Source: Chelatococcus albus
Lineage (GTDB): Bacteria > Pseudomonadota > Alphaproteobacteria > Rhizobiales > Beijerinckiaceae
Assembly: GCF_030067675.1 (NCBI RefSeq)
Contig: NZ_JASJEV010000003.1
Coordinates: 186,001-250,000 of the forward strand
Length of the DNA stretch: 64,000 nucleotides
Direction of reading: 5' to 3'
In this document: piece after piece, positions 40,623 to 49,356 of the stretch
How the letters are laid out: the number at the start of each line of letters is the position of its first letter
How positions within the stretch are numbered: the first letter of the stretch is position 1
Translations under genes and position numbers: made by a program
The notes under the pieces: model-generated
Seen by the model: the letters and a program-made list of their open reading frames with translations, nothing else
The model's database searches: none
What the model was told of the DNA's origin: nothing

Positions 40623-41459
40623 ATGACGTTCCGCGAGATCGCCCACGAAAGCAAGGCTGAGGCCGTGGCGCACCAGATCGAGGCGCTGATCCTCGAAGGC
40701 GTGCTGCGCCCGCGCGAGCGCCTGCCGGGCGAGCGCGAGCTCGCCGAGCGCCTCGACGTCTCGCGGCCCATCCTGCGCGAGGCGCTGAAGCTGCTCGAGG
40801 CGCGCGGGCTGACCACCGCCCAGCACGGCGGCGGCACCTTCGTCGCCGACGTGGTCGGGCCCATGTTCGGCGAGCCCATGTTCGGCCTCTTCCGCACCCA
40901 TGCGAAGGCGAAGGCCGACTACGTCGAGTTCCGCCGCGACATCGAGGCCGTGGTCGCGACCTATGCGGCCGAACGCGCGACCGAGGCCGATCGGCTCATC
41001 CTGACCGACATCCTCGCCGCGATGGTCGAGGCGCACGACGCCGGCGACCTGCGGCGCGAGGCAGAGCTCGACGTGGAGCTGCACTCGGCCATCGCCGAGG
41101 CGACGCACAACGTCGTCTTCATGCATGTGATGCGCGCCTGCTACCGGCTGCTCGCCGACGGCATCTTCTACTCGCGCGAGCGCTTCTATCAGCTTCCGGG
41201 CGCGCGCGACGCACTCCTCGCCCAGCACCGCGCCCTCGTCGAGGCGGTCCTGGCGCGCGATGCGGCCGCGGCCGGCGCCGCGGCGCGCGCCCACATCGAC
41301 TATGTGCGTGCCTCGCTCGCCGAGGCCGAGCGCATCGCCGCACGCGAGAGCGTGGCGCAGCTGCGCCTCGAACGCCATGCCGAGCGCGGCCACCCCGGCG
41401 CGCGGCAACGACAGTCTTCAGCCGTGCGCGGGACAAGCCGCGCCACCACCGGGACGTGA
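40623..41459 (+). CDS. GntR/FadR-family regulator of lactate use
   Basis: This 278-residue protein has an N-terminal winged helix (LPGERELAERLDVSRPILREALKLLEARGL, HGGGTFVAD) and a FadR-type all-helical FCD effector domain with the metal-binding pattern (DVELHSAIAEATHN, LAQHRALVEAVLARD). It resembles LldR/PdhR-type repressors. Its stop overlaps the start region of lutA, so it heads the lut operon and probably responds to lactate (inference). Confidence 0.9.
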   Translation: MTFREIAHESKAEAVAHQIEALILEGVLRPRERLPGERELAERLDVSRPILREALKLLEARGLTTAQHGGGTFVADVVGPMFGEPMFGLFRTHAKAKADYVEFRRDIEAVVATYAAERATEADRLILTDILAAMVEAHDAGDLRREAELDVELHSAIAEATHNVVFMHVMRACYRLLADGIFYSRERFYQLPGARDALLAQHRALVEAVLARDAAAAGAAARAHIDYVRASLAEAERIAARESVAQLRLERHAERGHPGARQRQSSAVRGTSRATTGT

Positions 41460-41461
41460 CG

Positions 41462-42283
41462 ATGTCCGAAGAAGCTGCCACCGATCAGACACAACGAAGC
41501 GACGCGCCGACCAGCGAGCGGAAGGTCCGCGTCGGCCTCTTCGTCACCTGCCTCGTCGACCTGATGCGCCCGTCCGTCGGCTTCGCGGCGGTGAAGCTCC
41601 TCGAGGAAGCGGGCTGCATCGTGGAGGTGCCGGTCCAGACCTGCTGCGGCCAGCCCGCCTACAACTCCGGTGATCGCAATACGACACGCGCCGTCGCCGA
41701 GCAGGTGATCGACGCCTTCCTGCCCTACGACTACGTCGTGGCTCCCTCCGGCTCCTGCGCCGGCATGATCAGGGCGCATTATCCCGAGCTCTTCCACGAC
41801 GATCCCAACTGGCTGCCGAAGGCCGACCGGCTCGCCGCCAAGACGCACGAGCTCACGAGCTTCCTCGTCGACGTGCTCGGCGTCTCCAAGGTCGCCACCC
41901 GCTATGAGGGCCGCGTCACCTACCACGACAGCTGCTCGGGCCTGCGCGAGCTCGGCGTGCAGCGCCAGCCGCGCACGCTCCTTGCCAGCGTCGAGGGCCT
42001 GACTCTCGTCGAGATGGCGGAGAACGACGTCTGCTGCGGTTTCGGCGGCACCTTCTCGGTCAAGTACGGCGACATCTCCAACGCCATCGTCGAGAAGAAG
42101 GCCGAGAACATCGAGAACAGCGGTGCCGACACCCTGCTCGCCGGAGACCTCGGCTGTCTGATGAACATGGCGGGCAAGCTGTCCCGACGGGGCAAGACCG
42201 TCGCGGTGCGCCACGTGGCGGAGGTGCTCGCCGGCATGACCGACGAGCCACCCATCGGCGTGCCGGCGGCGAAGGCCCGCTGA
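41462..42283 (+). CDS. lutA: Lactate utilization protein A (Fe-S, CCG domain)
   Basis: LutA belongs to the LutABC L-lactate oxidation complex. The 273-residue protein has paired cysteine-rich CCG domains: VPVQTCCGQPAYNSGD in the first and ENDVCCGFGGTFSVKYGDIS in the second, which bind an Fe-S cluster. The ATG at 41462 is chosen; a GTG at 41456 is also in frame and overlaps the regulator stop. It is followed by a 344-base gap with a strong terminator-like hairpin before lutB. Confidence 0.93.
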   Translation: MSEEAATDQTQRSDAPTSERKVRVGLFVTCLVDLMRPSVGFAAVKLLEEAGCIVEVPVQTCCGQPAYNSGDRNTTRAVAEQVIDAFLPYDYVVAPSGSCAGMIRAHYPELFHDDPNWLPKADRLAAKTHELTSFLVDVLGVSKVATRYEGRVTYHDSCSGLRELGVQRQPRTLLASVEGLTLVEMAENDVCCGFGGTFSVKYGDISNAIVEKKAENIENSGADTLLAGDLGCLMNMAGKLSRRGKTVAVRHVAEVLAGMTDEPPIGVPAAKAR

Positions 42284-42627
42284 CCCCCATTCTTCGACAT
42301 GCCCCTGCGAGTCCTCGCTGTGCCCTCTCCTCCGCTCCCCCCGACGAAAGCCCAATTGCTGGGCATCGACGTCCGTGCTGCATCCATGATGGGCAGTTCT
42401 GACGCAACGGACACGCGCATCCGGCAGCCGACGCTGATACCTGCGCCTGGCACGGAGATTGCGTTAGCTTTCGGTGTGATCGTTGCGAGCCGCCCGACGG
42501 GCCGGCCGCGCACCGGATGCGAGATCAGAGGGGGAGCGGCAAACCGCCTCCAAGGCCGACGGGCAGCGACCTTGAGCAAGGTCGCTGCCCGTTCCTTTTC
42601 CCGCCTCGTCACCGGAGCGCACCTGCC
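42284..42627 (+). ncRNA. Candidate small RNA or attenuator region between lutA and lutB
   Basis: This 344-base gap inside an otherwise compact operon contains no protein gene. Its 3' part ends in a 15-bp perfect hairpin with a short U-rich tail. A leader with its own promoter, a trans-acting small RNA, or an attenuator for lutB are all possible. No known RNA family was recognised. Confidence 0.35.
42559..42600 (+). terminator. Strong intrinsic terminator-like hairpin upstream of lutB
   Basis: A perfect 15-bp stem (ACGGGCAGCGACCTT / AAGGTCGCTGCCCGT, loop GAGC, 42559-42592) is followed by TCCTTTTC. It ends 28 bases before the lutB start, so transcription from lutA would be attenuated here. Confidence 0.8.
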
Positions 42628-44064
42628 ATGACGCTCGTCGCCACCTCCCCGAAGTTCAAGGAAAATGCCGCACGCGCCCTCGCCGATGCGCAACTGCAGA
42701 AGGCGCTCGGCAATGTGCGCGTCGGCTTCATCGAGAAGCGGCTGAAGGCGGCCGAGCGGCTGCCGGAGTTCGAAGCGCTGCGCGATTCCGCGCGCGACAT
42801 CAAGAACCACACGCTCGCCCACCTCGACCTCTATCTGGAGCGCTACGAGAAGGCGGTGACGGCGGCGGGCGGCCACGTGCATTTCGCCCGCACCGCCGAG
42901 GAGGCGCGCGACGTCATCGCCGCCATCTGCACGCGCCTTCAGGCGAAGACCGTCACCAAGGGCAAGTCCATGATCGCCGAGGAGATCGGGCTCAACGCCC
43001 ATCTCGAGGCGCTCGGCATGGAGCCGGTGGAGACCGACCTCGGCGAATATATCATCCAGCTCAGGAACGAGCCGCCCTCGCACATCATCGCGCCGGCGGT
43101 GCATCTCACCAAGGAACAGGTGGCGGAGGACTTCCGCCGCGTGCACACCGGCCTCGACAAGAGCCGCGACCTCTCCGAGCCGGTGACACTGCTCGGCGAG
43201 GCCCGCCAGGTGTTGCGCCGGCGCTTCCTCGAGGCCGACGTCGGCATCACGGGTGCGAACTTCCTCGTCGCCGAGACCGGCACCTCCATCATCGTCACCA
43301 ACGAGGGCAACGGCGACCTGACGCAGACGCTGCCCAAGGCGCACATCGTCCTCGCGTCGCTCGAGAAGCTCGTCCCGACGCTCGAGGACGTGAGCCAGAT
43401 CCTGCGCGTGCTCGCCCGCTCGGCGACGGGCCAGGACATGTCGGTCTACACCACCTTCTCCACCGGCCCGCGCCGACCGGGAGACCCGGACGGGCCGGGC
43501 GAGTACCACGTCGTCCTCATCGACAACGGCCGCTCGGCCATGCTCGGCACGAGCTTCCAGGACATGCTGCGCTGCATCCGCTGCGGCGCCTGCATGAACC
43601 ACTGCCCGGTCTATCACGCCGTCGGCGGCCATGCTTACGGCTGGGTCTATCCCGGCCCCATGGGCGCGGTGCTGACGCCGACGCTCATCGGCGTCGACAA
43701 GGCCGGCCACCTGCCCAACGCCTCGACCTTCTGCGGCCGCTGCGAGAGCGTCTGCCCCGTCCGCATTCCGCTGCCGAAGATGATGCGGCACTGGCGCGAG
43801 CGCGAATTCGAGCGGCACCTGACGCCGGCAACCGTGCGCTCGGGCATGGCGTTCTGGGGCTATTTCGCCCGTCACCCGCGGCTCTACGGCCTCGCGACCA
43901 GCCTCGCCATGCACGGCCTCGCCCTCATGGGCCGCGCCAAGGGCCGCTTCCGCTGGCTGCCGGGGGCGAGCGGCTGGACGAAGCACCGCGATTTCCCCGC
44001 GCCCCAGGGCGCCACCTTCCAGGAGCGCTGGCGCAAGGAGCGCCGCACGAGGCGGGCGAGCTAG
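42628..44064 (+). CDS. lutB: Lactate utilization protein B (Fe-S, LUD domain)
   Basis: LutB is the central Fe-S subunit of the lactate oxidation complex. The 478-residue protein has an N-terminal LUD domain (KTVTKGKSMIAEEIGLN, GANFLVAETGTSIIVTNEGN) and a C-terminal ferredoxin-like part with two clusters (CIRCGACMNHCPVY and CGRCESVCPVRIPLPK). The start at 42628 is fixed by the family N-terminus. It is separated from lutA by a hairpin and from lutC by 61 bases. Confidence 0.95.
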   Translation: MTLVATSPKFKENAARALADAQLQKALGNVRVGFIEKRLKAAERLPEFEALRDSARDIKNHTLAHLDLYLERYEKAVTAAGGHVHFARTAEEARDVIAAICTRLQAKTVTKGKSMIAEEIGLNAHLEALGMEPVETDLGEYIIQLRNEPPSHIIAPAVHLTKEQVAEDFRRVHTGLDKSRDLSEPVTLLGEARQVLRRRFLEADVGITGANFLVAETGTSIIVTNEGNGDLTQTLPKAHIVLASLEKLVPTLEDVSQILRVLARSATGQDMSVYTTFSTGPRRPGDPDGPGEYHVVLIDNGRSAMLGTSFQDMLRCIRCGACMNHCPVYHAVGGHAYGWVYPGPMGAVLTPTLIGVDKAGHLPNASTFCGRCESVCPVRIPLPKMMRHWREREFERHLTPATVRSGMAFWGYFARHPRLYGLATSLAMHGLALMGRAKGRFRWLPGASGWTKHRDFPAPQGATFQERWRKERRTRRAS

Positions 44065-44125
44065 TCTTCGCTCCGCCGGTGTCCATCATCGGATTGACCC
44101 GAACCCTCGACCCGAGCAAAGCGAC

Positions 44126-44800
44126 ATGACTTCCGCGCGTGACGAGATCCTCGCCAATATCCGCCGCTCGCTCGGCGTCACCGGCCGCGAGGCCCCGCGC
44201 ATCGCCGCCGTCGACGAGCGCATCGAGCGGGCGCCCAGGGGCGTCGTTCCCAAGCGCGGGCAGCTGCCGCCGGAGGAGCGCGTCACACTCTTCAAGGCCA
44301 TGGCCGAAGCCGCGCAAGCCACCGTCGAGGCTGTCCCCTCGGCCGCCGACGTCCCGGCCGCAGTCGCCGCCTATCTGCGCCGCCACAACCTGCCCGCGAC
44401 CCTGCGCCGGGGTGCCGACGCACGCCTCGCCGCCATGCCGTGGGGCGAGACGGCGCTCGAAATCTCCGTCGGCCCGAGCGACGGGCACGACCTGAACGGC
44501 GTCAGCCACGCCTTCGCCGGCGTGGCCGAGTCGGGCACGCTGGTGCTGGTCTCGTGCGAGGACAACCCGACGACGCTCAACTTCCTGCCCGACAACCACA
44601 TCGTCGTCGTCTCCGCGAAGGACGTGATCGGCGACTACGAGGAGGTGTGGAGCCGCGTGCGCTTCAAGGAAGGCAAGGGCCTCATGCCGCGCACGGTCAA
44701 CATGATCACCGGCCCCTCACGCTCCGGCGACATCGAGCAGGTGCTCCTCCTCGGCGCGCACGGGCCGCGCCGCCTGCACATCGTCGTCGTGGACGAATGA
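44126..44800 (+). CDS. lutC: Lactate utilization protein C (LUD domain)
   Basis: LutC is the small subunit of the lactate oxidation complex. The 224-residue protein begins TSARDEILANIRRSLG and carries the LUD signature GVAESGTLVLVSCEDNPTTL with LLPDNHIVV-like NFLPDNHIVVV, and ends GPSRSGDIEQVLLLGAHGP, typical of LutC. It completes regulator-lutABC. Confidence 0.94.
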   Translation: MTSARDEILANIRRSLGVTGREAPRIAAVDERIERAPRGVVPKRGQLPPEERVTLFKAMAEAAQATVEAVPSAADVPAAVAAYLRRHNLPATLRRGADARLAAMPWGETALEISVGPSDGHDLNGVSHAFAGVAESGTLVLVSCEDNPTTLNFLPDNHIVVVSAKDVIGDYEEVWSRVRFKEGKGLMPRTVNMITGPSRSGDIEQVLLLGAHGPRRLHIVVVDE

Positions 44801-44930
44801 CCGCCCGGCGGGCGCCGCGGCTCGCCCGATGTTTTGGGGGACGTTAACCATTCTCGTGAGGGAATCTGTGGACGGCGGCGGCAGGTGCCGCCCTGCGTTG
44901 CGTCGCGTCCCGCGTTCCGGTCGATCTGTG

Positions 44931-46439
44931 ATGGTCCCTGCGTCCCGCCCCATCCTCCTCGGCGCTGCCCTCCTGATCGCAGGCGGGTTCGCCCTCGCGA
45001 CTGCCCAGGACGCGCCGCCGACCGGGATCGTCGAACCGGCGACCGCGCCATCGCCGAGCAACGGCGCACCGACCAACACCGCACCAGCCAACGCTGCATC
45101 GGCCAGGCCCGCATCGGCTCGGCAATTCCGACCCGTGGCTGCCTCCGCCGGCGGTTCTGCCGGTGGCATCGCGCAGGGTGCCGTGCCGGCGGGCGCTGCA
45201 GCGACGGTGCGCGAGACGACGCTGATCACGCAGGATCCGCAGCCGACATTCTCGCCGCACACCGCCGCCCTGACGGCGGCGGCGGCCGAGAAATATCTCG
45301 CGATCGTCGAGGCGGGCGGCTGGCCCTTGGTGCCCGCCGGCACCCGGCTGGCACCGGGTGCCTCGGGGCCGGCGGTCGAGGTGCTCAAGCGGCGCCTCGC
45401 GGTCACCGGGGACCTGCCGCCCGACGTGCTCGCGGGTGATGCTTACGACGGCGCAGTGGAAGCGGCGGTAAAGCACTTCCAGATGCGTCACGGGCTCGAA
45501 CAGACCGGCGCGGTCGGCCCCCTGACGCTGCAGGCGCTCAACGTCGCGGCCATCGTGCGCTACGGTGAGCTCAACGCCTCCGCTGTGCGCGCGGCGAACA
45601 CGGCCTTCGGCTTCGGCCAGCGCCACGTCGTCGTCAACATTCCCGGCGCGGCGGTCGAGGCGATCGAGGGCGGGCGCGTCTCGCGCCGCTACCTCGCCGT
45701 CGTCGGCAAGCCGGACCGGCCCTCGCCGACCCTCGAGACGCGCATCACCGCGGTCAATCTCAATCCGACCTGGACGGTGCCGTCCTCCATCGTCAGGAAG
45801 GATATCATCCCGAAGATGCAGGGCGATCCCGCCTATCTCGCCAAGGCGAAGATCCGCATCCTCGACCAGGACGGCAGGGAGATCGATCCCGCCGCGATCG
45901 ACTGGAGCACGACGCAGGCGGCGGCCTTCACGCTCCGCCAGGATGCGGGCGCGCAGAATTCGCTCGGCAGCCTGCGCATCGACATGCCGAACAGCCGTTC
46001 GGTCTACATGCACGACACGCCGTCGAAGGGCCTGTTCAGCGCGAGCCTGCGATTCGCCTCCTCGGGCTGCGTGCGCGTCTCCGATGTCCGGGACTTCGCC
46101 ACCTGGCTCCTCGCCGGCAACGGGCCGGAGGACATGCAGGCCTGGGACCGGTCCGCGATCGACGCCGCCATAGCCATCGGCAAGCGGCTCGACGTACGGC
46201 TCGCCAAGCCCGTGCCGGTGGCGTGGGTCTATCTGACCGCCTACGCCACGCCGGACGGGCTCGTGCATTTCCGCCCGGACGTCTACGACCTCGACAGCGG
46301 CGCCGAGCTCACCGCCTCGGTCTCTCCGGCGTCGACGGTCCTGCCGCCACGGCGGCCGAACGCCGCAGACCTCGCCCCGCTTCCGCCGGCACGACAGGTG
46401 GAACGCGCCGCTTCGACCGCTACGGTCGCCGTGCGCTGA
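44931..46439 (+). CDS. L,D-transpeptidase with peptidoglycan-binding domain (YcbB-like)
   Basis: This 502-residue exported protein starts with a signal peptide (LLGAALLIAGGFALATAQD) and a low-complexity Pro/Ala linker. A peptidoglycan-binding domain near residues 155-200 (GPAVEVLKRRLAVTGDL, AVKHFQMRHGLEQTGAVG) and a YkuD catalytic domain with FASSGCVRVSDVRDFATWLL follow. The layout resembles YcbB/LdtD, which makes 3-3 cross-links. The ATG at 44931 begins the signal peptide. Confidence 0.9.
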   Translation: MVPASRPILLGAALLIAGGFALATAQDAPPTGIVEPATAPSPSNGAPTNTAPANAASARPASARQFRPVAASAGGSAGGIAQGAVPAGAAATVRETTLITQDPQPTFSPHTAALTAAAAEKYLAIVEAGGWPLVPAGTRLAPGASGPAVEVLKRRLAVTGDLPPDVLAGDAYDGAVEAAVKHFQMRHGLEQTGAVGPLTLQALNVAAIVRYGELNASAVRAANTAFGFGQRHVVVNIPGAAVEAIEGGRVSRRYLAVVGKPDRPSPTLETRITAVNLNPTWTVPSSIVRKDIIPKMQGDPAYLAKAKIRILDQDGREIDPAAIDWSTTQAAAFTLRQDAGAQNSLGSLRIDMPNSRSVYMHDTPSKGLFSASLRFASSGCVRVSDVRDFATWLLAGNGPEDMQAWDRSAIDAAIAIGKRLDVRLAKPVPVAWVYLTAYATPDGLVHFRPDVYDLDSGAELTASVSPASTVLPPRRPNAADLAPLPPARQVERAASTATVAVR

Positions 46440-46497
46440 GCCCGAGGCGGCAGCGGATGGACGTTGATGAAGCGAGACGCGCATCGGGAGGGCGCAT

Positions 46498-47108
46498 GTC
46501 CGACAAGGTCGGTTCGATACCCTAAGACGAGGCTCCCGACGCCCTGCGGCGCGAGATCGCGCTCATGCAGCAGCGCGCAGCCCGAGGCCAGCCCCGAGCC
46601 GACCGAGATGCTGCCGCCGCTGCACGATGCAGCCCTCGATGCCCCGTCGTTCTTCGTCCGCGTCGACGGCGGGCTGGTGCTACGCAGGCGTGGTGCGCAC
46701 GACCATCCGGCACGCCGGGCAGAGCTTCGCCATTGCCGGGCCGAGCTGCGTCGCGACCGATCCCGCCTATCGCGGCCGCGGTTTCGCGACGCGCGCGGTG
46801 GCCGCCGCCACGCGCTCGATCGAGCACAGCGACAGGGATGTCGGCATCTTCACCTGTGATCCTCCGCTCGCCCGCTTCTACGCGCGGGCGGGCGCATGGC
46901 CGGTCGTCCCGCATGTCGTGCTCGTCGGCAGCCGCGACGAAGGTGCCCTCGACAGCACGCCCCTGGGGAAGGCCGGACTCATGCGCCTGTTCTCGGCGAA
47001 GGCCCGCGCAGCGGCCGAGGAGCTTTCCCACACGACGATCGACCTCGGCCTCCCGGTCGGCCAGTTTCTCTGGGGCCCCGGTGTGAGGCCCCGGTGTGAG
47101 GCCCCGGC
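46498..47108 (+). pseudogene. Decayed GNAT acetyltransferase gene
   Basis: Fragments of one GNAT protein occur in different frames: DALRREIALMQQRAA (about 46540-46575), EASPEPTEMLPPLHDAALDA to VRVDGGLV (about 46580-46680), then YAGVVRTTIRHAGQSFAIAG to LPVGQFLWGP (46685-47078). The last piece holds the acetyl-CoA loop ATDPAYRGRGFATRAV. At least two frameshifts and an early stop (after 46525) separate them, and the 3' end runs into a 13-bp tandem repeat. Several lesions in one gene indicate genuine decay. Confidence 0.7.
47074..47107 (+). repeat. 13-bp tandem repeat
   Basis: The unit GGCCCCGGTGTGA occurs twice and then partly again (eight bases). As 13 is not a multiple of three, copy number changes would shift the reading frame at the end of the GNAT gene. 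Confidence 0.85.
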
Positions 47109-47128
47109 GCCGGACCGCGCCGCCGGCG

Positions 47129-47452
47129 CTACGCCGCCGCCGTCACGAGCTTCAGGCCGACGATTCCGGCGACGATGAGCCCGACGCAGGCCATGCGCAC
47201 GGCATCCGCCGGCTCGCCGAGGGCGACGATGCCGAAGATCACCGTGCCGACGGTGCCGATGCCGGTCCACACGGCATAGGCCGTGCCGAGCGGCAGGCTG
47301 CGCAGGGCGAGCCCGAGCAGCGCGAGGCTCAGGACCATCGACAGCACTGTGAGAAGCGTCGGCAGCGGGCGCGTGAAGCCGTCCGTGTATTTGAGGCCGA
47401 CGGCCCAGCCGATTTCGCTCGCGCCGGCGAGAAGAAGATAGATCCAGGCCAT
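47129..47452 (-). CDS. sugE: SMR-family guanidinium exporter (Gdx/SugE)
   Basis: This 107-residue protein has four transmembrane helices and the SMR pattern. The essential Glu13 lies in LLAGASEIGWAVGLKYTDGF, a sequence typical of the Gdx (SugE) branch that exports guanidinium ion against protons, rather than the quaternary-ammonium EmrE branch. The ATG at 47452 begins helix 1. A guanidine-II riboswitch in its leader strongly supports the substrate. Confidence 0.93.
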   Translation of the reverse strand: MAWIYLLLAGASEIGWAVGLKYTDGFTRPLPTLLTVLSMVLSLALLGLALRSLPLGTAYAVWTGIGTVGTVIFGIVALGEPADAVRMACVGLIVAGIVGLKLVTAAA

Positions 47453-47498
47453 GGGACGACCCCTTGAGGTTTGCCGGGACCTCAAGTCCCGGGAAAGT

Positions 47499-47557
47499 GG
47501 CAGGGTCGTCCCGGCCGGAGGGCGCGGCGGCAATCGCCGCGTGGGGTCGTCCCCACG
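47499..47557 (-). promoter_or_regulatory. Guanidine-II (mini-ykkC) riboswitch
   Basis: On the minus strand two hairpins each present an ACGA loop closed by G/C stems: CGUGGGG-ACGA-CCCCACG (47540-47557) and GGCCGGG-ACGA-CCCUGCC (47499-47516). Paired ACGR loops separated by a short linker define the mini-ykkC class that binds guanidinium. The RNA just before the sugE AUG (GGGGUCGUCCC, 47453-47463) is complementary over 10-11 bases to each loop region, offering a direct way to hide the ribosome site without ligand. Confidence 0.9.
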
Positions 47558-47668
47558 GCCCCTCTAGGTGGGGCATCGGACGGGAAGGTCAAGAGCCGCG
47601 GGCGCATTCGGCCCGCCGAGGCTCCGCTTTCGGGTGGCGCCGGCGACGGCCGGGCGGCAGGATGGGCC

Positions 47669-48295
47669 ATGCCGCTCGAAAACCGCGTGACCCCCTTCGG
47701 CGATCTCGTCGCGAGCCCCGCCCGCGGGCTTTTCCTCGGCAATCGCGGCGGACGCATCCATGATCCGGCGACGCGCCGTCTCACCGGCCGGCGCTGGGCG
47801 TCGCATCACTGGATCACCTGCGTCCTCGCCTTCAAGAATCGGCACCGCAGGGTCTGGGGCCGCGGCTATACGGAACTCTTCTTCTGCGACGAGGTGACGG
47901 CGCTCGCCGCCGGTCATCGGCCATGCATGGAATGTCGCCGCACCAATGCCGTCGTCTTCCGCGCCGCGGTCGCCGGCGGCCTCGGCCTTGGCGCACCGCC
48001 GTCCTGCGATGGGCTCGACCGCCTGTTGCATGCCGAGCGCCTCGACGGACGGGTCAAGCGCCTGCACTGCCGGGAGGCCGATACACTTCCCGACGGTGCG
48101 GTGATCGTCGGGGAGGACGGGGCCGCGCTCGCGCTCCTCGCAGCGCGCGCCCTGCCGTGGACGCCCGCGGGCTACGCAACGCCGAGACCCCGCCCGTCCG
48201 GACCGGTTATGGTGCTTACGCCGCCGGCGACGCTCGCGGCACTCGCCGCCGGCTACCGGCCGCATTGGCATCCGAGCGCAGCGCGCGACGGCTGA
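47669..48295 (+). CDS. Conserved hypothetical protein with Ada-like RPCxxCR motif
   Basis: I cannot assign this 208-residue protein to a family. It has no signal peptide or membrane helix. The central part, YTELFFCDEVTALAAGHRPC followed by MECRRTNAVVFR, recalls the Cys-x-x-Cys half of the Ada methylphosphotriester domain (RPCKRC), but the other cysteine pair is missing. A C-terminal TPPATLAALAAGYRPHWHPSA is also conserved-looking. The ATG at 47669 follows CAGGATGGGCC. It is divergent from sugE and convergent with the cobalamin permease gene. Confidence 0.65.
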   Translation: MPLENRVTPFGDLVASPARGLFLGNRGGRIHDPATRRLTGRRWASHHWITCVLAFKNRHRRVWGRGYTELFFCDEVTALAAGHRPCMECRRTNAVVFRAAVAGGLGLGAPPSCDGLDRLLHAERLDGRVKRLHCREADTLPDGAVIVGEDGAALALLAARALPWTPAGYATPRPRPSGPVMVLTPPATLAALAAGYRPHWHPSAARDG

Positions 48296-48309
48296 TCGTC
48301 GGGTACGCG

Positions 48310-49356
48310 TCAGGCGATGCCGCGCCGCGCGCGCAGGAGCCAGACGGCAAAGGCGCCGCCGAAGGCGGAGGTGAGGATCCCGAGCGGCAGCTCCTGCGGC
48401 GCCGTCAGCGTGCGTGCCAAGGCGTCGACGCCAACCAGGAAGCAGGCGCCCATCAGCGCCGCGGCAACGAGCAGGCGCGAGGAAAGGGGGCCGACGAGTA
48501 TGCGCGCGACATGCGGGATCATCAGGCCCACGAAGCCGATGGCGCCCGTGAGGGAGACGAGCACGCCGCTGACCAGCGCCGCGCCGGCAAAGAGAATGAG
48601 CCGCAGGCGTCCCGGCGAGACGCCGAGCGTCTTCGCCGTCTCCTCCCCCAGGAGCAGCGCATCGAGCGAGCGCGCCTGGGCGAGGAAGAGGACAAGCCCG
48701 GCCGCCGTGGCAGCGACGGCGATCCAGATATTGTCCCAGCGCGCGAGGCCGAGGCCGCCGAGCATCCAGAAGACGACCGAATGCGCCGCCCGATGGTCGC
48801 CGATGAAGATGAGGGCGTTGGTTGCCGCCATCAGCATGAAGGAGACGGCCACGCCGGCGAGCACCAGCCGGTCCGGACGGCGCTCCTCGTCCGTGCCGCT
48901 GACCGCGAGCACCAGCACGAAGGAAAGCGCCGCGCCCAGGAAGGCCGCAAGCGGCAGCGTGGCGATGCCGATGACATCGCCGATGCGCGTGATGACGGTG
49001 ACGGCGCCAAGGGCGGCGCCGGCCGAGATGCCGAAGAGATAGGGGTCGGCCAGCGCGTTGCGCGTCGTGCCCTGCAACACCGCGCCCACCGCCGCAAGGC
49101 CGGCGCCCGTCACCGCCGCAAGCAGCGCCCTCGGAAAGCGGATGTCCCAGACGATGCGCGCCACGCCCTCCGGCCAGTCGCGCGCCACCAGGCCGGGCGA
49201 GAGGCGCTCGAGCGCGACGCCCCAGACAGTCCGCAGCGGAATGGGCACCGCCCCGACCGACACGGCGACGGTGACGAGCGCGACGAGCAGGACGAGGAGG
49301 CCCCCGACGAGCAGCACCGCAGGCGGCCGCGCCGAGACGTGCAGGGGCTCGTTCAT
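48310..49356 (-). CDS. FecCD/BtuC-type ABC transporter permease
   Basis: This 348-residue inner-membrane protein has the ten-helix FecCD/BtuC pattern: GAGLAAVGAVLQGTTRNALADPYLFGISAGAALGAV, and GAIGFVGLMIPHVARILVG. It would form the channel of a cobalamin or other corrinoid/iron-chelate importer. Its start overlaps the end of the binding-protein gene by four bases (ATGA), and it is the last gene of a three-gene operon behind a cobalamin riboswitch. Confidence 0.92.
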   Translation of the reverse strand: MNEPLHVSARPPAVLLVGGLLVLLVALVTVAVSVGAVPIPLRTVWGVALERLSPGLVARDWPEGVARIVWDIRFPRALLAAVTGAGLAAVGAVLQGTTRNALADPYLFGISAGAALGAVTVITRIGDVIGIATLPLAAFLGAALSFVLVLAVSGTDEERRPDRLVLAGVAVSFMLMAATNALIFIGDHRAAHSVVFWMLGGLGLARWDNIWIAVAATAAGLVLFLAQARSLDALLLGEETAKTLGVSPGRLRLILFAGAALVSGVLVSLTGAIGFVGLMIPHVARILVGPLSSRLLVAAALMGACFLVGVDALARTLTAPQELPLGILTSAFGGAFAVWLLRARRGIA

